Shown: one piece after another, positions 24,630-35,200 of the stretch | How the letters are laid out: each line of letters starts with the position of its first letter | Numbering within the stretch: the first letter of the stretch is position 1 | Made by a program: the position numbers and the translations under genes | Notes under the pieces: model-generated | Databases searched by the model: none | What the model was told of the DNA's origin: nothing | Seen by the model: only the letters and a program-made list of their open reading frames with translations | Assembly (NCBI GenBank): GCA_035353175.1 | Contig: DAOPZC010000050.1 | Span: 1 to 35,619 of the forward strand | Source of the DNA: DAOPZC01 sp035353175 | GTDB lineage: Bacteria > Verrucomicrobiota > Kiritimatiellia > RFP12 > UBA1067 | Length of the DNA stretch: 35,619 nt | Reading direction: 5' to 3'

Positions 24630-27600
24630 CTACCGCAGCATCATCACCGTGCCCGAACTGCGGCCAATATAGAGCCGCTTGTTCCTATACTGTAGCCGTC
24701 CTTCCGAGCCGGACAGCGTTTGCGTCACACCGGTCAGATCGAGTCCGTCGGTCGCCGTGAAGTCGCCGATGATCGTCTGCCCGAACGGCACCTCCTCGGG
24801 AACCGTCACGTTCAGCACACCGGCTGCGATCGCGACGCCGCCGGAGACCGCCAGCTGTGCCCCCGTATCGGCCCACAGGTCCGTGATCTTCAGCGTGCCG
24901 GGGCCAACGAACGCGACCGTGCCCGCGCCGGGCGCATTGGTGATCGCGGTCGTATCAACGGTCAACGTGTAGGCCGGCGTGTCACCAATCTCCGCCACCA
25001 ACATGGCGTTCGGCAGTATGCGGCTTGTTGTCGTGCCGGGCAGAATGACACTCGCGTTCAGCCCGTACCCGCCGCCCCCCTGCTGGAAGACGATCGCGAT
25101 GTCGTGCAGGCCGTTGGTCAGCATGACCGTGCCCGAGCGCGTCTGCATGCCGTGGCTGCCCGCGTTGTTCGCCACGGTCTCGCCGTTGATGTAGAGGCAG
25201 CTGCCGTCGTCGCTGTAGGTACTGAAGGTGTAGCTGCCGGGCTCCGTGATCCGGATCTTGCCCTGCCAGAGCCCGCCGAAGTTGCTGTTCGACTGGCCCA
25301 TCGGTTTGCGGTATTTTCCGGGGAAGAGCGCCGTGCCGTTCGTGCCTGTGCCGTCAGCACCGAACTCGAACCCTTCCCCTTGCAGCCACGTCGAGGCGGT
25401 CAGCGACGGCGTCTTTCCGGCGAAGTAGTTCGTAGCACTCGTGTACGTCAGGAACGCGTTCGACAGAATCGTGCCCGCGTCGCCGCTCGGGACATCGTAG
25501 AAACGGCCCCACAGACCGCTCGGGCAAACCTGCAAGGTCGTACCGGCATAGAGCGTCAGCCGGTCGAGCTGCCACGCGGAGGTCGTGTTCGTTACGGCCA
25601 GAGCTAGCACGCCGTTCGAGACCACCAGCGAGTTGGCGAAGTCCGCCTCGGCCAAACCGAGGCTCAGCGTCGCGCCGTCCTCCAGCCGCGTTGAACCCGC
25701 CCCGCCGATGCGAGATCCTTCGAGGAAGGCTGTCGCGCCGGAGAGCCTGAACGTACCGTCGTTGTCCACCAACGCATTCGTGGCGACCAGCGTGCGTGTC
25801 AGCGAAATGTCCTGGTCCCCGCCGACCCGCAGCGTGCCCTGGAACGCGGTCGCGTTGCCTGCCAACGTCACCTTGCCGCCGCCTGCCGAACGGATCTCGC
25901 CCTTGCCGGCGATCGAGCCGGCATAGGTGATGTCGTCCGAGCGGTTGAAGACCAGCGCAGCGCCGCCGCTGATGTAGACGTTCGAGCCGCCCAGCGTGCC
26001 GCCGGTCGCGCCGTCGCCCGCCCAGAGTTCGCCCTGGCTGAGGAACCAGTTGCCGAGGAAGGAGGACTCGTTGTCGCCGGTCAGCGTCAGGCGTGATGCG
26101 CCCGTCTTCTCGACTTCCGCGCCTTCGACACCCGCGAAGGCACCGGCGGCGACCGTGTCGGACATCTGGTTTAGCCGCAGGAACGAGCCCACGTCGGGCA
26201 GGGCGACCGTCGCGCCCTCCTCCGTGGTGAGCGGACCGGTCTGCGCCACGCACGGGCGCAACATCGCGTTCGGCAGCGTGCCGTTCGTCCCGCCGGGCGG
26301 CGTGACGTTCATATAGAATCGGTATCCACCCGCACCTTGCTGGAAAGGCACAAAGATGTCGTGCGTCCCGGCAGTCAGATAAACGGCCCCTGACTTGGTT
26401 GCGCCCGAGTTGGCGTTGGTGATCACCTGGACCAAGTCCAAATAAAGATCCGTCCGATCATCGCTGCTCAGGAAGAACCCGTACGTGCCCGCCTCCCGCG
26501 CGACAAACTTCCCTTGAAAGATGGTCTGGAAGTCCATATATCCGCCGTTGTAGGGCGGAGGGAAGAGCGAATAGGGCTCCATTTTGACATAGTCGCCCGC
26601 CAGATACGTTCCCAACAGGTAAGTCGGAATCCGCTGGTTGAAATAGTTGAAAAGCGACGGCAGACTGTTGAAATTGTTTCCGTCAAAGCCGCCGATGCTG
26701 TGGTAAGAACCGGCAAAACCTGCATTCGGCCAAGCGGGGTCATACGAGCGAACGCTCAGGACGGCGTCCGATGCCACGGAAACCGCGCCGCTGACCGACT
26801 GCACCGCGCCGTTGATCATCGGAGACCCCTGCAGCGCCAACGTGCCCTCACGCACGACGGCCGTGCCCTGGAAAGCGACCCGCTTCAGCGTCTGAGACCC
26901 GCTCCCCACCTTCTCGATCGCCATCAGGGCGTTGGTGCCCGTCACAAAGCCGTCGAACACCGCGCTGTCCTCATTCCCCAGCGTCAGCGATGACTTGTGG
27001 GTATAGAACCACGCGTAGGAATTCGTCCCGCCGGTCAGCGTGCCGACCCGGGCGGACGGCGGACGCAGCAGCGTCTGCGGCAGCTCGGCTTCAACGCCGC
27101 CCGGCGGCGTCATGAAGACCGTCAGCCCGTACCCGCCGGTGCCGTTATAGTAAGACACGACGATGTCGTGCCAGCCGGCGGCCAGCGTGATCGGCTTCAG
27201 GACCCGATTGACATTACGGCCATACCCCTGGCTGAAGTTGTTGGAAACGACCATCGCGCCGTCGATGAAGACCATGCTGCCGTCATCGCTGGCCGTATCG
27301 AAGCGGTACTCGCCGGCGGTCTCCGCCAGGAACTTGCCGGTCCAGCGGCCCACGCGGCAGTCACCTTTGTTCTGGAAAAGCACGCCGGTCGAGCCGAAGC
27401 TGAACACGTTGCTCACCGAACTGACCGCGATCGTCGCGGGCGCGAACGGTGCCAACACTTGGCTCATCTTCGCCAGGGAGACCAGCGTCGTGACGGTGGC
27501 GTAGTGCCGCAGCGCCGTGTTGGAGAAATCATAGTACTCGCCCAGCAAGCCGTCCATCCCGTAGAGGTTCGTGCCGACGTTCAGGGTCGCGCCGGACACC

Positions 27601-30600
27601 AGGTCGACGTTGCCGGCCAGCACCGATCCGGGCCACATCGTCAGGTTGCCCATCGCGACGTCGACGTCGTAGATCTCCGCGCCCGTCGTCAGCTCCAGGA
27701 TGCCCGTGCCGGTCTTGTTCATCCCGAGGCTCCGCGCGACCTTGCCGTTGAACTTCGACCACTGGTTGTTGTCGCCGACCGTGATTGAGGTGGCCGTCGC
27801 TAGGGAGTCCGTCACGATGCCCGCGCCATACAGGCCGTTCAGCGAGACCTCGAAACCGTTGACGTCCAGCTTGGAAGCCGGCACATAGTTCAGGTTGTTC
27901 ACCGTCACGTTTCCGCGGTTATGACCGGAGGGAATGCCCGTCAAGGTCCCGACCTTGAGCGCCCCGTTATCGATCGTCGTGTTCCGCGTGTAGAACTGCG
28001 GAACATCCATGGTCAGCGTGCCGCTGCCCGTTTTGCGGAAATTGAGGTAAGGCCAACCGCCGATGCCCAATGGATTGCCCAACGCGGTAGACCAGTCGAG
28101 GTTCCCGTTATAATAAACGGCGAACGTGCCGTCGACGCCGTTGACCATGGCGTTCGTGTTCCAGCTGAAGTTGCTGCCGTTGCCCACATTGATCGTGCCG
28201 GTATTCAGCGTCAGTTTGCCCTCATACGTATTGCTGGTACCACCCAGAACAACCGAACCGCTGTCGGTGTTCGTAATCGCGCCGGAACCGTGCAGACTGC
28301 CCAACGTCGTGAAGGTCTGGCTGCCGTTCGGATGCAGGATCATGCCTTCAGGGCCGACCGTGAGCCCGCGCTTAGCGTTCATCGTGAATGAGGTCGAGCC
28401 AGGACGGAACACGCCGCTATTCACATAGACGTTGTCGGGGTCGTAATCGTTCGGAACCTTGCCCAAGCCGCTGTCCTCGCGCAGGTGCAACGCACCGCCG
28501 TTGGAGACGATTGTGCCGCCGGAGTAGTTGTTGTAGGTGCCGGCCGGCCGCACCATGCCGTAGCCATCGATCACCAGCGTGCGGGGTGTCGCGCCGTCGT
28601 CGACCAGGTTGGTCAGAACGAGGCCATAGTTGCCGCTCGCATAGGCCACGCGTCCGCCGCCCGTGCGGTAGACGTTGCCTTCGGGCGTGATGACGCCGCT
28701 GTAGTACAGATTCGCCTGGTCCGTGCCGATTTTGATGCCGGGCAGACCTGTGAGATCCAGGTTGATTCCGGCATAGTTGGTGCCGAGGATGAGGTATCCC
28801 TGAGAATCGGGCTTGATACGGTTCACGATCGAAGCCGGTATGCCCGTCGCATTCAACTTCAGAGCCGCACCGTTATAAATACCGATATCGGGGATCGTCA
28901 TCGTCGCGGGATCGCCCAGCGCGTTGACATGGCCCATCGAGAGCGTGCCGCCGTTGATGGTCGTGCCGCCGGTATAGCTGTTGTCCCCGGTGAGGTCGAG
29001 CACGCCTGCCGGACCGCCGTTGACTGTCACGCTGGCCACGCCGTCGATGGCCGGAGAATAGGTGTTACCCGTGCCGACCGGAGCAAAGACATAATTCCTG
29101 CCGTACGGCGTGTACGTGCCGCTATAGGCCACGCCGGAAGAGAAACCCAACCGGAGATTCGGCCACGCGCTCAGATCGATGTTATCTGTCGCGTTCGACG
29201 CGGTCAGCGCGATCGTGCCCGCCGAATTCGGATCCATCCGCTCCATCAGCTGGGCCACGCCGCCAGCCTTCGCATAGGCGATCGAGGCGTTCGCCGCCAC
29301 CGTGACGGCACCGGCGTACCCCGCCGGAAGGCCGGAGGCGTTGCTGAACAGCAGGTCGCCGGCCGTCACCGTCACGTCGCCGGTGATGGTGTTCGCGCCG
29401 CTCAGGGTCAGCGCGCCGTTGCCGATCTTGGTCAGCCCGCCGTCGCCGAGGTTGGGGTCAGACAAAAGAGGCTGCGTCACCGTGATCGACGTGCCGGGGA
29501 TGATCTCGAATTGGGCGCCGCCGGGCTGGACGTAGGCCCAGTCGAGATTGTAGATGAAGTCCGTGCGCGAATCCCGGTTGCGGATCGTGCCGCCGTTCAG
29601 GAAAAGAATATTCGTCCCCGTGGTGCTTTCCGGGTAGAAGCGCCGGACATCCACAAGCCCTCCGTTGAGTTGCACGATGCCCGTGCAACGCGCGGATTGG
29701 GCCCAGCCCGTCAGGCGGATGTCTTGCGACGGGGCGACCACACCGCCGTTCACCTCCAGCACGCCGTACGCCGTCTGGTGGCCGACCACAAGATCTTTAT
29801 ACAGCGTGCGGTGCCCGACGAAACCGCCGTTCACCGTCAGCTTGGCGTCCGCCATGCCGCTGACGCCGACGTAGATCCAGCCGTTGGAGGCATAAAGTTC
29901 ACCGCCGGGCTCAATGGTCAGGCGGGCCACGCTGCCGTCACCCGTGCCGATCTGGATATCGCGTCCGCCGTCGAGCACGGCGGGCCCCGCGCCGCCGCCG
30001 ATCACGCCGTAGGCCTGCCCGCGGTTGACGCCGAAGTAGAGGTTGTTGGCGTTGGTGTAGTCCATGACCGTGAACAGGCCTTCACGGATGGCCAGATTGA
30101 AGATGTTGTTCGTGTAGTTACCCATGTAAACGTGGTTGTTCTGCCACGGCGAGGCGGTCATCGAGGCCCCGTTGCTCAGGATCAGCCCGCCGTGGAAAGG
30201 CAAAAAGCGTCCGATGTCGCCCACCGCCGAGTTCACCACCGCCGTGGCGCCGTTCGCGATCCAGACGCGCCCCGTGCCAGCCGGAACGATTCCACCCGCC
30301 CAGTTCGCAGGATCCTCCCACGCCCCCGTCGCCGCCGGGCCCGCCGCCCAGACACTGTCCGACACGTCGGCCACGCCGTACGCCGCGCGCTCTGCCTGGA
30401 AGTTCGCATACACCTGCGCCTCGCTCAGTGTGCCGTCGTGCACGCGCAGCTTGGAAATCGTGCCGCTGAAGGGATAGTACCACGCCCCATAAGCGATCAG
30501 GTTGGTCTGTGCATAATCGCGCGTCGACCCCAACGTAAAAATGCCGTCCGTACGGATGCGCATCACCAGCGGGGTGGTGAGCGCCCGCATCTGGCCATCC

Positions 30601-31178
30601 ACATACAGCCGCTCGCGGCCCTCTGCGTCGCGCGTGCAGGCGACATAATGCCATGTCCCCGTCGTGGGGACCGTTCCGGGAACGGGACTCGTGAACCACG
30701 GCACGTTGTTGCCGTTGTGCTCCACCGCATTGCCGGGATCGCTTGTGTACCGGAATTCAAAACATGACCCCGTGGACGCCACCGGCCACTTGTTGCGCGC
30801 CGTCCATGAAAAGGCCACTTCACCCGCCGACACGGAAGGGTTCAGCACCCACACCTCCATCGACCACGTGTCCGCCCCGCAGATCGAAGTCGGGATCGGC
30901 GCCATGTTGGTCATGATCGAATCGGCGTTCAATGCTTGAAAGGTGACGCCGGTCGCGCCGCCCACGTTGGTCTGGAAAACAGGGCCCCGGCCTGCGATCA
31001 GGTTCGTGAACACCCCTCCCGCCGAGGCGGCATTGGTCCAAGACCGGACATAGTCATTGTTGCTCAAGGCCAGCGTTGCCGCATCCAAATCGACAACGAG
31101 CGATTCCGCCACATGGATCGCCTGCGCGGAGAAAACCGCGCTCGCGATGAAAACGCTCAGCCATACCTCTTTTTTCAT
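24630..31178 (-). CDS. Giant secreted protein with LamG, beta-strand repeats and three PA14-like domains
   Basis: This 2182-aa protein starts at the ATG at 31178 with AAGGAG 5 nt upstream; a GTG two codons earlier overlaps that site and is rejected. A signal peptide (KKEVWLSVFIASAVFSAQA) leads to a LamG domain (about 20-270; MEVWVLNPS, LYVDGQM). A long stretch of PATR repeats follows (about 275-1200; TKIGNGALTLSGANTITGD, TGDNSYTGGTTINGGTL). Three PA14/GLEYA-like domains start near 1208 (GLLGEYYDF), 1484 (GFAGSYHSIG) and 1886 (GLWGRFYDV), each with an SDDGS or SDDRT-type loop and a GGYGL or GGYRF strand. PA14 and LamG domains commonly bind glycans. There is no C-terminal barrel or LPXTG; it ends in SGTVMMLR. 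A promoter lies about 100 bp upstream. It is probably a surface adhesin or polysaccharide-binding protein. Confidence 0.87.
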   Translation of the reverse strand: MKKEVWLSVFIASAVFSAQAIHVAESLVVDLDAATLALSNNDYVRSWTNAASAGGVFTNLIAGRGPVFQTNVGGATGVTFQALNADSIMTNMAPIPTSICGADTWSMEVWVLNPSVSAGEVAFSWTARNKWPVASTGSCFEFRYTSDPGNAVEHNGNNVPWFTSPVPGTVPTTGTWHYVACTRDAEGRERLYVDGQMRALTTPLVMRIRTDGIFTLGSTRDYAQTNLIAYGAWYYPFSGTISKLRVHDGTLSEAQVYANFQAERAAYGVADVSDSVWAAGPAATGAWEDPANWAGGIVPAGTGRVWIANGATAVVNSAVGDIGRFLPFHGGLILSNGASMTASPWQNNHVYMGNYTNNIFNLAIREGLFTVMDYTNANNLYFGVNRGQAYGVIGGGAGPAVLDGGRDIQIGTGDGSVARLTIEPGGELYASNGWIYVGVSGMADAKLTVNGGFVGHRTLYKDLVVGHQTAYGVLEVNGGVVAPSQDIRLTGWAQSARCTGIVQLNGGLVDVRRFYPESTTGTNILFLNGGTIRNRDSRTDFIYNLDWAYVQPGGAQFEIIPGTSITVTQPLLSDPNLGDGGLTKIGNGALTLSGANTITGDVTVTAGDLLFSNASGLPAGYAGAVTVAANASIAYAKAGGVAQLMERMDPNSAGTIALTASNATDNIDLSAWPNLRLGFSSGVAYSGTYTPYGRNYVFAPVGTGNTYSPAIDGVASVTVNGGPAGVLDLTGDNSYTGGTTINGGTLSMGHVNALGDPATMTIPDIGIYNGAALKLNATGIPASIVNRIKPDSQGYLILGTNYAGINLDLTGLPGIKIGTDQANLYYSGVITPEGNVYRTGGGRVAYASGNYGLVLTNLVDDGATPRTLVIDGYGMVRPAGTYNNYSGGTIVSNGGALHLREDSGLGKVPNDYDPDNVYVNSGVFRPGSTSFTMNAKRGLTVGPEGMILHPNGSQTFTTLGSLHGSGAITNTDSGSVVLGGTSNTYEGKLTLNTGTINVGNGSNFSWNTNAMVNGVDGTFAVYYNGNLDWSTALGNPLGIGGWPYLNFRKTGSGTLTMDVPQFYTRNTTIDNGALKVGTLTGIPSGHNRGNVTVNNLNYVPASKLDVNGFEVSLNGLYGAGIVTDSLATATSITVGDNNQWSKFNGKVARSLGMNKTGTGILELTTGAEIYDVDVAMGNLTMWPGSVLAGNVDLVSGATLNVGTNLYGMDGLLGEYYDFSNTALRHYATVTTLVSLAKMSQVLAPFAPATIAVSSVSNVFSFGSTGVLFQNKGDCRVGRWTGKFLAETAGEYRFDTASDDGSMVFIDGAMVVSNNFSQGYGRNVNRVLKPITLAAGWHDIVVSYYNGTGGYGLTVFMTPPGGVEAELPQTLLRPPSARVGTLTGGTNSYAWFYTHKSSLTLGNEDSAVFDGFVTGTNALMAIEKVGSGSQTLKRVAFQGTAVVREGTLALQGSPMINGAVQSVSGAVSVASDAVLSVRSYDPAWPNAGFAGSYHSIGGFDGNNFNSLPSLFNYFNQRIPTYLLGTYLAGDYVKMEPYSLFPPPYNGGYMDFQTIFQGKFVAREAGTYGFFLSSDDRTDLYLDLVQVITNANSGATKSGAVYLTAGTHDIFVPFQQGAGGYRFYMNVTPPGGTNGTLPNAMLRPCVAQTGPLTTEEGATVALPDVGSFLRLNQMSDTVAAGAFAGVEGAEVEKTGASRLTLTGDNESSFLGNWFLSQGELWAGDGATGGTLGGSNVYISGGAALVFNRSDDITYAGSIAGKGEIRSAGGGKVTLAGNATAFQGTLRVGGDQDISLTRTLVATNALVDNDGTFRLSGATAFLEGSRIGGAGSTRLEDGATLSLGLAEADFANSLVVSNGVLALAVTNTTSAWQLDRLTLYAGTTLQVCPSGLWGRFYDVPSGDAGTILSNAFLTYTSATNYFAGKTPSLTASTWLQGEGFEFGADGTGTNGTALFPGKYRKPMGQSNSNFGGLWQGKIRITEPGSYTFSTYSDDGSCLYINGETVANNAGSHGMQTRSGTVMLTNGLHDIAIVFQQGGGGYGLNASVILPGTTTSRILPNAMLVAEIGDTPAYTLTVDTTAITNAPGAGTVAFVGPGTLKITDLWADTGAQLAVSGGVAIAAGVLNVTVPEEVPFGQTIIGDFTATDGLDLTGVTQTLSGSEGRLQYRNKRLYIGRSSGTVMMLR

Positions 31179-31278
31179 ATCCACTCCTTATACGCTAGCA
31201 CCCTGAACCGACGAACAAGACAAAAGGTCGTTTAAGCCTTTGCGCCCGAAAAGGCCACGCCACATTTTTAAATTTATC

Positions 31279-31307
31279 AGTATGCTCATTCAGCGCTTTC
31301 ACGTCAA
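31279..31307 (-). promoter_or_regulatory. Sigma70-type promoter of the 2182-aa giant gene
   Basis: On the minus strand TTGACG (31302-31307) and CATACT (31279-31284) are separated by 17 bp. The transcript would start near 31272, leaving a leader of about 95 nt before the ATG at 31178. Confidence 0.6.
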
Positions 31308-31359
31308 GATCAGCCAAAGGCAAAGCGCGGGCTGCGAAAAAGTCCCGCGCGCATTAGGA

Positions 31360-31388
31360 TTGCGGCCCGACGGACGACCCTTTATGAT
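31360..31388 (+). promoter_or_regulatory. Promoter giving a leaderless or near-leaderless lgt message
   Basis: TTGCGG (31360-31365) and TATGAT (31383-31388) are 17 bp apart. The lgt ATG at 31397 lies 8 bp after the -10 box, so the message would start at or one or two bases before the start codon. No Shine-Dalgarno is visible. Confidence 0.55.
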
Positions 31389-31396
31389 TATGCGCC

Positions 31397-32218
31397 ATGC
31401 ATTCGGAACTTTTTCATATCGGCCCCCTTACCCTCCGCGCTTTCGGGCTCTGTATGGCGCTGGGGTTTCTCTTCGGATGGCAAGCCGCCGTCTGGCTCTG
31501 CAAACGCACGGGGCAAAACGCCGACCAGCTCACGGCGCTGCTCACCTGGCTCATGGTCTCGGCCGTCTTCGGCGCCCGCGCCGCCTACGTGCTGGAGCAT
31601 TGGACGGCCGAATTCGCCGGCGACCCTCTCTCCATCATCCGGGTTGACCGGGGCGGCCTGATGTTCTATGGAGGACTTATTGCCGCTGCGCTGGTGCTGT
31701 TCCTCTATGCGCGGGTCTATCGGCAGCACCTGTTTCAGATCACCGACCTCGTGCTCGCGGTGGTACCGCTCGGACACGCGTTCGGCAGGTTGGGCTGTTT
31801 CATGCACGGTTGCTGTTACGGCAAGGTCACCCGCTCCTGCTTTGGCGTCGCATTCCCGAAAGACTCGCCCGCCTGGTGGGAGCAGGTTTCAGCCACGCCG
31901 CCGCTGATCGCGCAGACCGCGCTCAAGAGTCTTCCCGTCATCCCGACGCAGCTCGTCGAATCGGTCGCCAATCTCTTGCTCTTCGCTGCGATTTACACGC
32001 TCTACCCGAAACAGCACCGGCACCGCGGGCTCATCACGGGATGCTATCTCGTCTGCTACGCACTGATCCGCTTCATCATCGAATACCTGCGCGGCGACCC
32101 GCGCATGGCCGTCGGCCCCTTCTCCATCAGCCAGACCATCAGTCTCGGCATTTTCGGCCTTGGGCTCGCCTGCCTGTGGTATTCACGCCGTTTCCCAGCG
32201 GCCACTCCGTCGCGATAA
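31397..32218 (+). CDS. lgt: Prolipoprotein diacylglyceryl transferase
   Basis: This 273-aa inner-membrane enzyme transfers diacylglycerol from phosphatidylglycerol to the lipobox cysteine of prelipoproteins, the first step of lipoprotein maturation. It has about seven hydrophobic helices. Family landmarks are GLMFYGGLIAA (about 87-97, corresponding to the HGG region), the signature GHAFGRLGCFMHGCCYG (126-142) with the key arginine R131, PTQLVES (about 197-203) and the C-terminal RFIIEYLRGDPR with the conserved glutamate and arginine. Length is normal for the family. The ATG at 31397 has a -10 box immediately upstream and no ribosome-binding site, which suggests a leaderless message. It is convergent with secA. 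Confidence 0.95.
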   Translation: MHSELFHIGPLTLRAFGLCMALGFLFGWQAAVWLCKRTGQNADQLTALLTWLMVSAVFGARAAYVLEHWTAEFAGDPLSIIRVDRGGLMFYGGLIAAALVLFLYARVYRQHLFQITDLVLAVVPLGHAFGRLGCFMHGCCYGKVTRSCFGVAFPKDSPAWWEQVSATPPLIAQTALKSLPVIPTQLVESVANLLLFAAIYTLYPKQHRHRGLITGCYLVCYALIRFIIEYLRGDPRMAVGPFSISQTISLGIFGLGLACLWYSRRFPAATPSR

Positions 32219-32235
32219 ACGCCGCCGCGCCGGAG

Positions 32236-32252
32236 TGAGGCCGCCCGCCTCA
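32236..32252. terminator. Small hairpin between convergent lgt and secA
   Basis: TGAGGC and GCCTCA form a 6-bp stem around CGCCC within the 53-bp gap between the two stop codons. It has no T-run on either side and is at best a weak bidirectional terminator. Confidence 0.35.
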
Positions 32253-32271
32253 ATCCGTCAGGCCGCCCGCG

Positions 32272-35200
32272 TCATAATCCCTGCCCGCAGCACTTTTTGT
32301 ACTTCTTGCCGCTGCCGCACGGGCAAGGGTCGTTGCGCCCGATGTTGCGCAGGTCGGCCGGGGCGGCGTTGGCACGCGGCGCAGGCGCACGCTCAGCCTT
32401 TTCCATCGCCTGCATGATGGCGTCGAAACCGGCCACCGCCGACTGCGGCACATCGGCCGAAAGCGGCCGGTGCTGCGGCTCCGGGGCGGCCTGAGGCCGC
32501 TCGCCGCCGTCCAGCATGTTCATGTCGTTGTGGACGGTCTGCACGTGCGCCTGAGAAATCGTCATCATGCGCTGCAGGTTCTGCATCGTGGTGGCGCGGA
32601 AGACGGACGTCGCGACCTCGGTCTTGATGTTCGTCATCAGCGCCTCGAACATGCCGAACGCCTCACGCTTGTATTCCACGAGCGGATCGCGCTGCCCATA
32701 CGCGCGCAGATTCACGCCATGCCGCAGCTCATCCATGGCTCGCAGATACTCCTGCCACTGCTGGTCGATGCAGCTCAGGAACACCGACCGCTCCATGATC
32801 GGCAACACCTGCTGATCCTCGAGTGAACACTTCAGCTCATACGCCTCGGACACGCGGTTATAGAGCAATTCGGCAGCCTTCTCCGGCTCGCCTTTGAACG
32901 CGGCGATCTCGTCGGCGAGCACCGCCACTGGGAAGGTGTCGCACACCCACTCCACCAGCTCCTGCGGCTCCGCGTCCTTGGCCGACGTCAGGTACTTCTC
33001 GCACTGGGTTAGGATCAGGTCGTTGAACACGTCGAGGATATGGCCGTGCGCGCTCTCCGACGTCAGCACGTCGCCGCGCAGGTCATAGACCACGGAGCGC
33101 TGCTTGTTCATCACGTCGTCGTATTCCAGCGTGCGTTTGCGGATCGCGAAGTTCTGCTGCTCCACGCGGCGCTGCGCGGTTTCGACGGAACGGTTGAGCC
33201 ATTTGTGTTCCAGCGCCTCGCCCTCCTGCATGCCGAGCCGCGTCATGATGCCGGAAATGCGGTCCGAACCGAACAGCCGCATCAGGCTGTCCTCCAGCGA
33301 GATGTAGAACTGCGAGGAGCCGGGATCGCCCTGACGGGCACAGCGCCCTCGCAACTGGCGATCGATGCGGCGCGACTCGTGCCGTTCGGAGCCGATCACG
33401 TGCAGACCGCAGGGCTTCTCGGTCAGCAACTCGATCAACGTTTTGTGGCCGTTGTCGTACTTGTCATCGAGCTTGATCTGCGACTTGATCGTCGACTCCG
33501 GCACCCACACCACGCCCGCGCCGAGCTTGATGTCCGTGCCGCGGCCGGCCATGTTGGTCGCGATCGTGACCGCGCCGGGCTGTCCGGCCAGCGAGACGAT
33601 CTCCGCCTCGCGGGCATGATTCTTGGCGTTCAGCACGTTGTGCGGGATCTTCGCCATCCGCAGCATGCGGCTGAGGACTTCGGACGTGTCCACCGTGACG
33701 GTTCCGAGCAGCACCGGCTGACCGCGCTGGTAACGCTTCTCCACCTCGGAGATGATGGCCTTGTACTTCTCGCGCTGTGATTTGTAGATCTGATCGTTCC
33801 CGTCCACGCGCCGGACGGGGCGGTTCGTCGGGATCACGACCACGTCGAGCTTGTAGATGTCGTGGAACTCCGAGGCCTCGGTCTCAGCCGTGCCGGTCAT
33901 GCCGGCGAGCTTCTTGTACAGGCGGAAGTAGTTTTGGATGGTGATCGTCGCCAGCGTCTGAGTCTCGCGTTCGATCTCCACGTCCTCTTTGGCCTCAACC
34001 GCCTGGTGCAGCCCGTCGCTCCAGCGCCGCCCGGGAAGCACGCGGCCCGTGAACTCGTCGACGATATAGACATGGTTTTCCTGCACCACGTAGTCGACGT
34101 CCTTCTCGTAGAGACAGTAGGCGCGCAGCAGCTGGTCCACGTTATGCACGCGCTCGCTGCGGACCATAAAGTCGGCCTGGATCTGCTGACGCTTCTTCGT
34201 CCGGTCATCCGGGCTCAGCGAGGCGTCGCCGTCCAGCGCGGAAAGGGCGGAGACGAGGTCCGGCATCACGAACATCTCGGGGTCCGAGGGCGAGAGCTTT
34301 TCGCAGCCCCGGTCGGTCAGCGCCACCTCGCGCGTGCGCTCGTCGATCGTGAAAAGCAGCTCCTCGCGGAGGTCGCGCGCCGACTCTTTGCGCATTTCGC
34401 TCAACATCATGTTCTCGACCTGCTCGTGCAGCTTGCGCACCGCCGGCTCTTCGAGCAGATGCAGGAACTGCTTGTGCTTCGGCATGCCGTGATAGACCTG
34501 ATACAGCTTCTCCATCGCGGTATCGTCGTCTTTGTCGTCGATCGCCTTCTTGGCCTCGGCGATGTAGCGGTTGCAGATCTCGTTCTGGTCGCGCTCCAGC
34601 CGTTCGACCAGCGGTTTCAGCTCGATGTACTGCGCCGTCGAGGAGTGCGCCGCCGGTCCGGAGATGATCAGCGGCGTGCGCGCCTCATCGACCAGAATGC
34701 TGTCCACCTCATCGATGATCGCGAAGAAATGCCCGCTCTGCACCACCTGCGAGGGCTCCACCGCCATGCCGTTATCGCGCAGATAGTCGAACCCGAACTC
34801 GCTGTTGGTGCCATACGTGATGTCGCACCCGTACTGCTCGCGACGCTCGGACGGCCCCATCTGGTTCTGGATGCAGCCGACGGTCAGCCCCAGATATTCG
34901 TAGACGTGGCCCATCCATTGCGCATCACGGCGGGCCAGATAGTCGTTGACCGTCACCAGCCGCACGTTCTTGCCGGAGAGCGCGTTGAGGTAGAGCGGCA
35001 GGGTCGCCACCAGCGTCTTGCCTTCGCCCGTCTGCATCTCGGCGATCTTGCCCTGATGCAGCACGATGCCGCCGATCAGCTGGACGTCAAAAGGCACCAT
35101 GTCCCACGTCAGCTCATGGCCGCACACTTCGCGCGACGTGCCGCACAGCCGGCGGCAGGCGTTTTTCACGACCGCGAACGCTTCGCACAGGATGCCGTCC

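Noticed and set aside
28485..30767. 760-aa open frame antisense to the 2182-aa giant gene
   Set aside because: Same reason: arginine/alanine/valine-rich with no domain, opposite a gene with signal peptide and clear domains.
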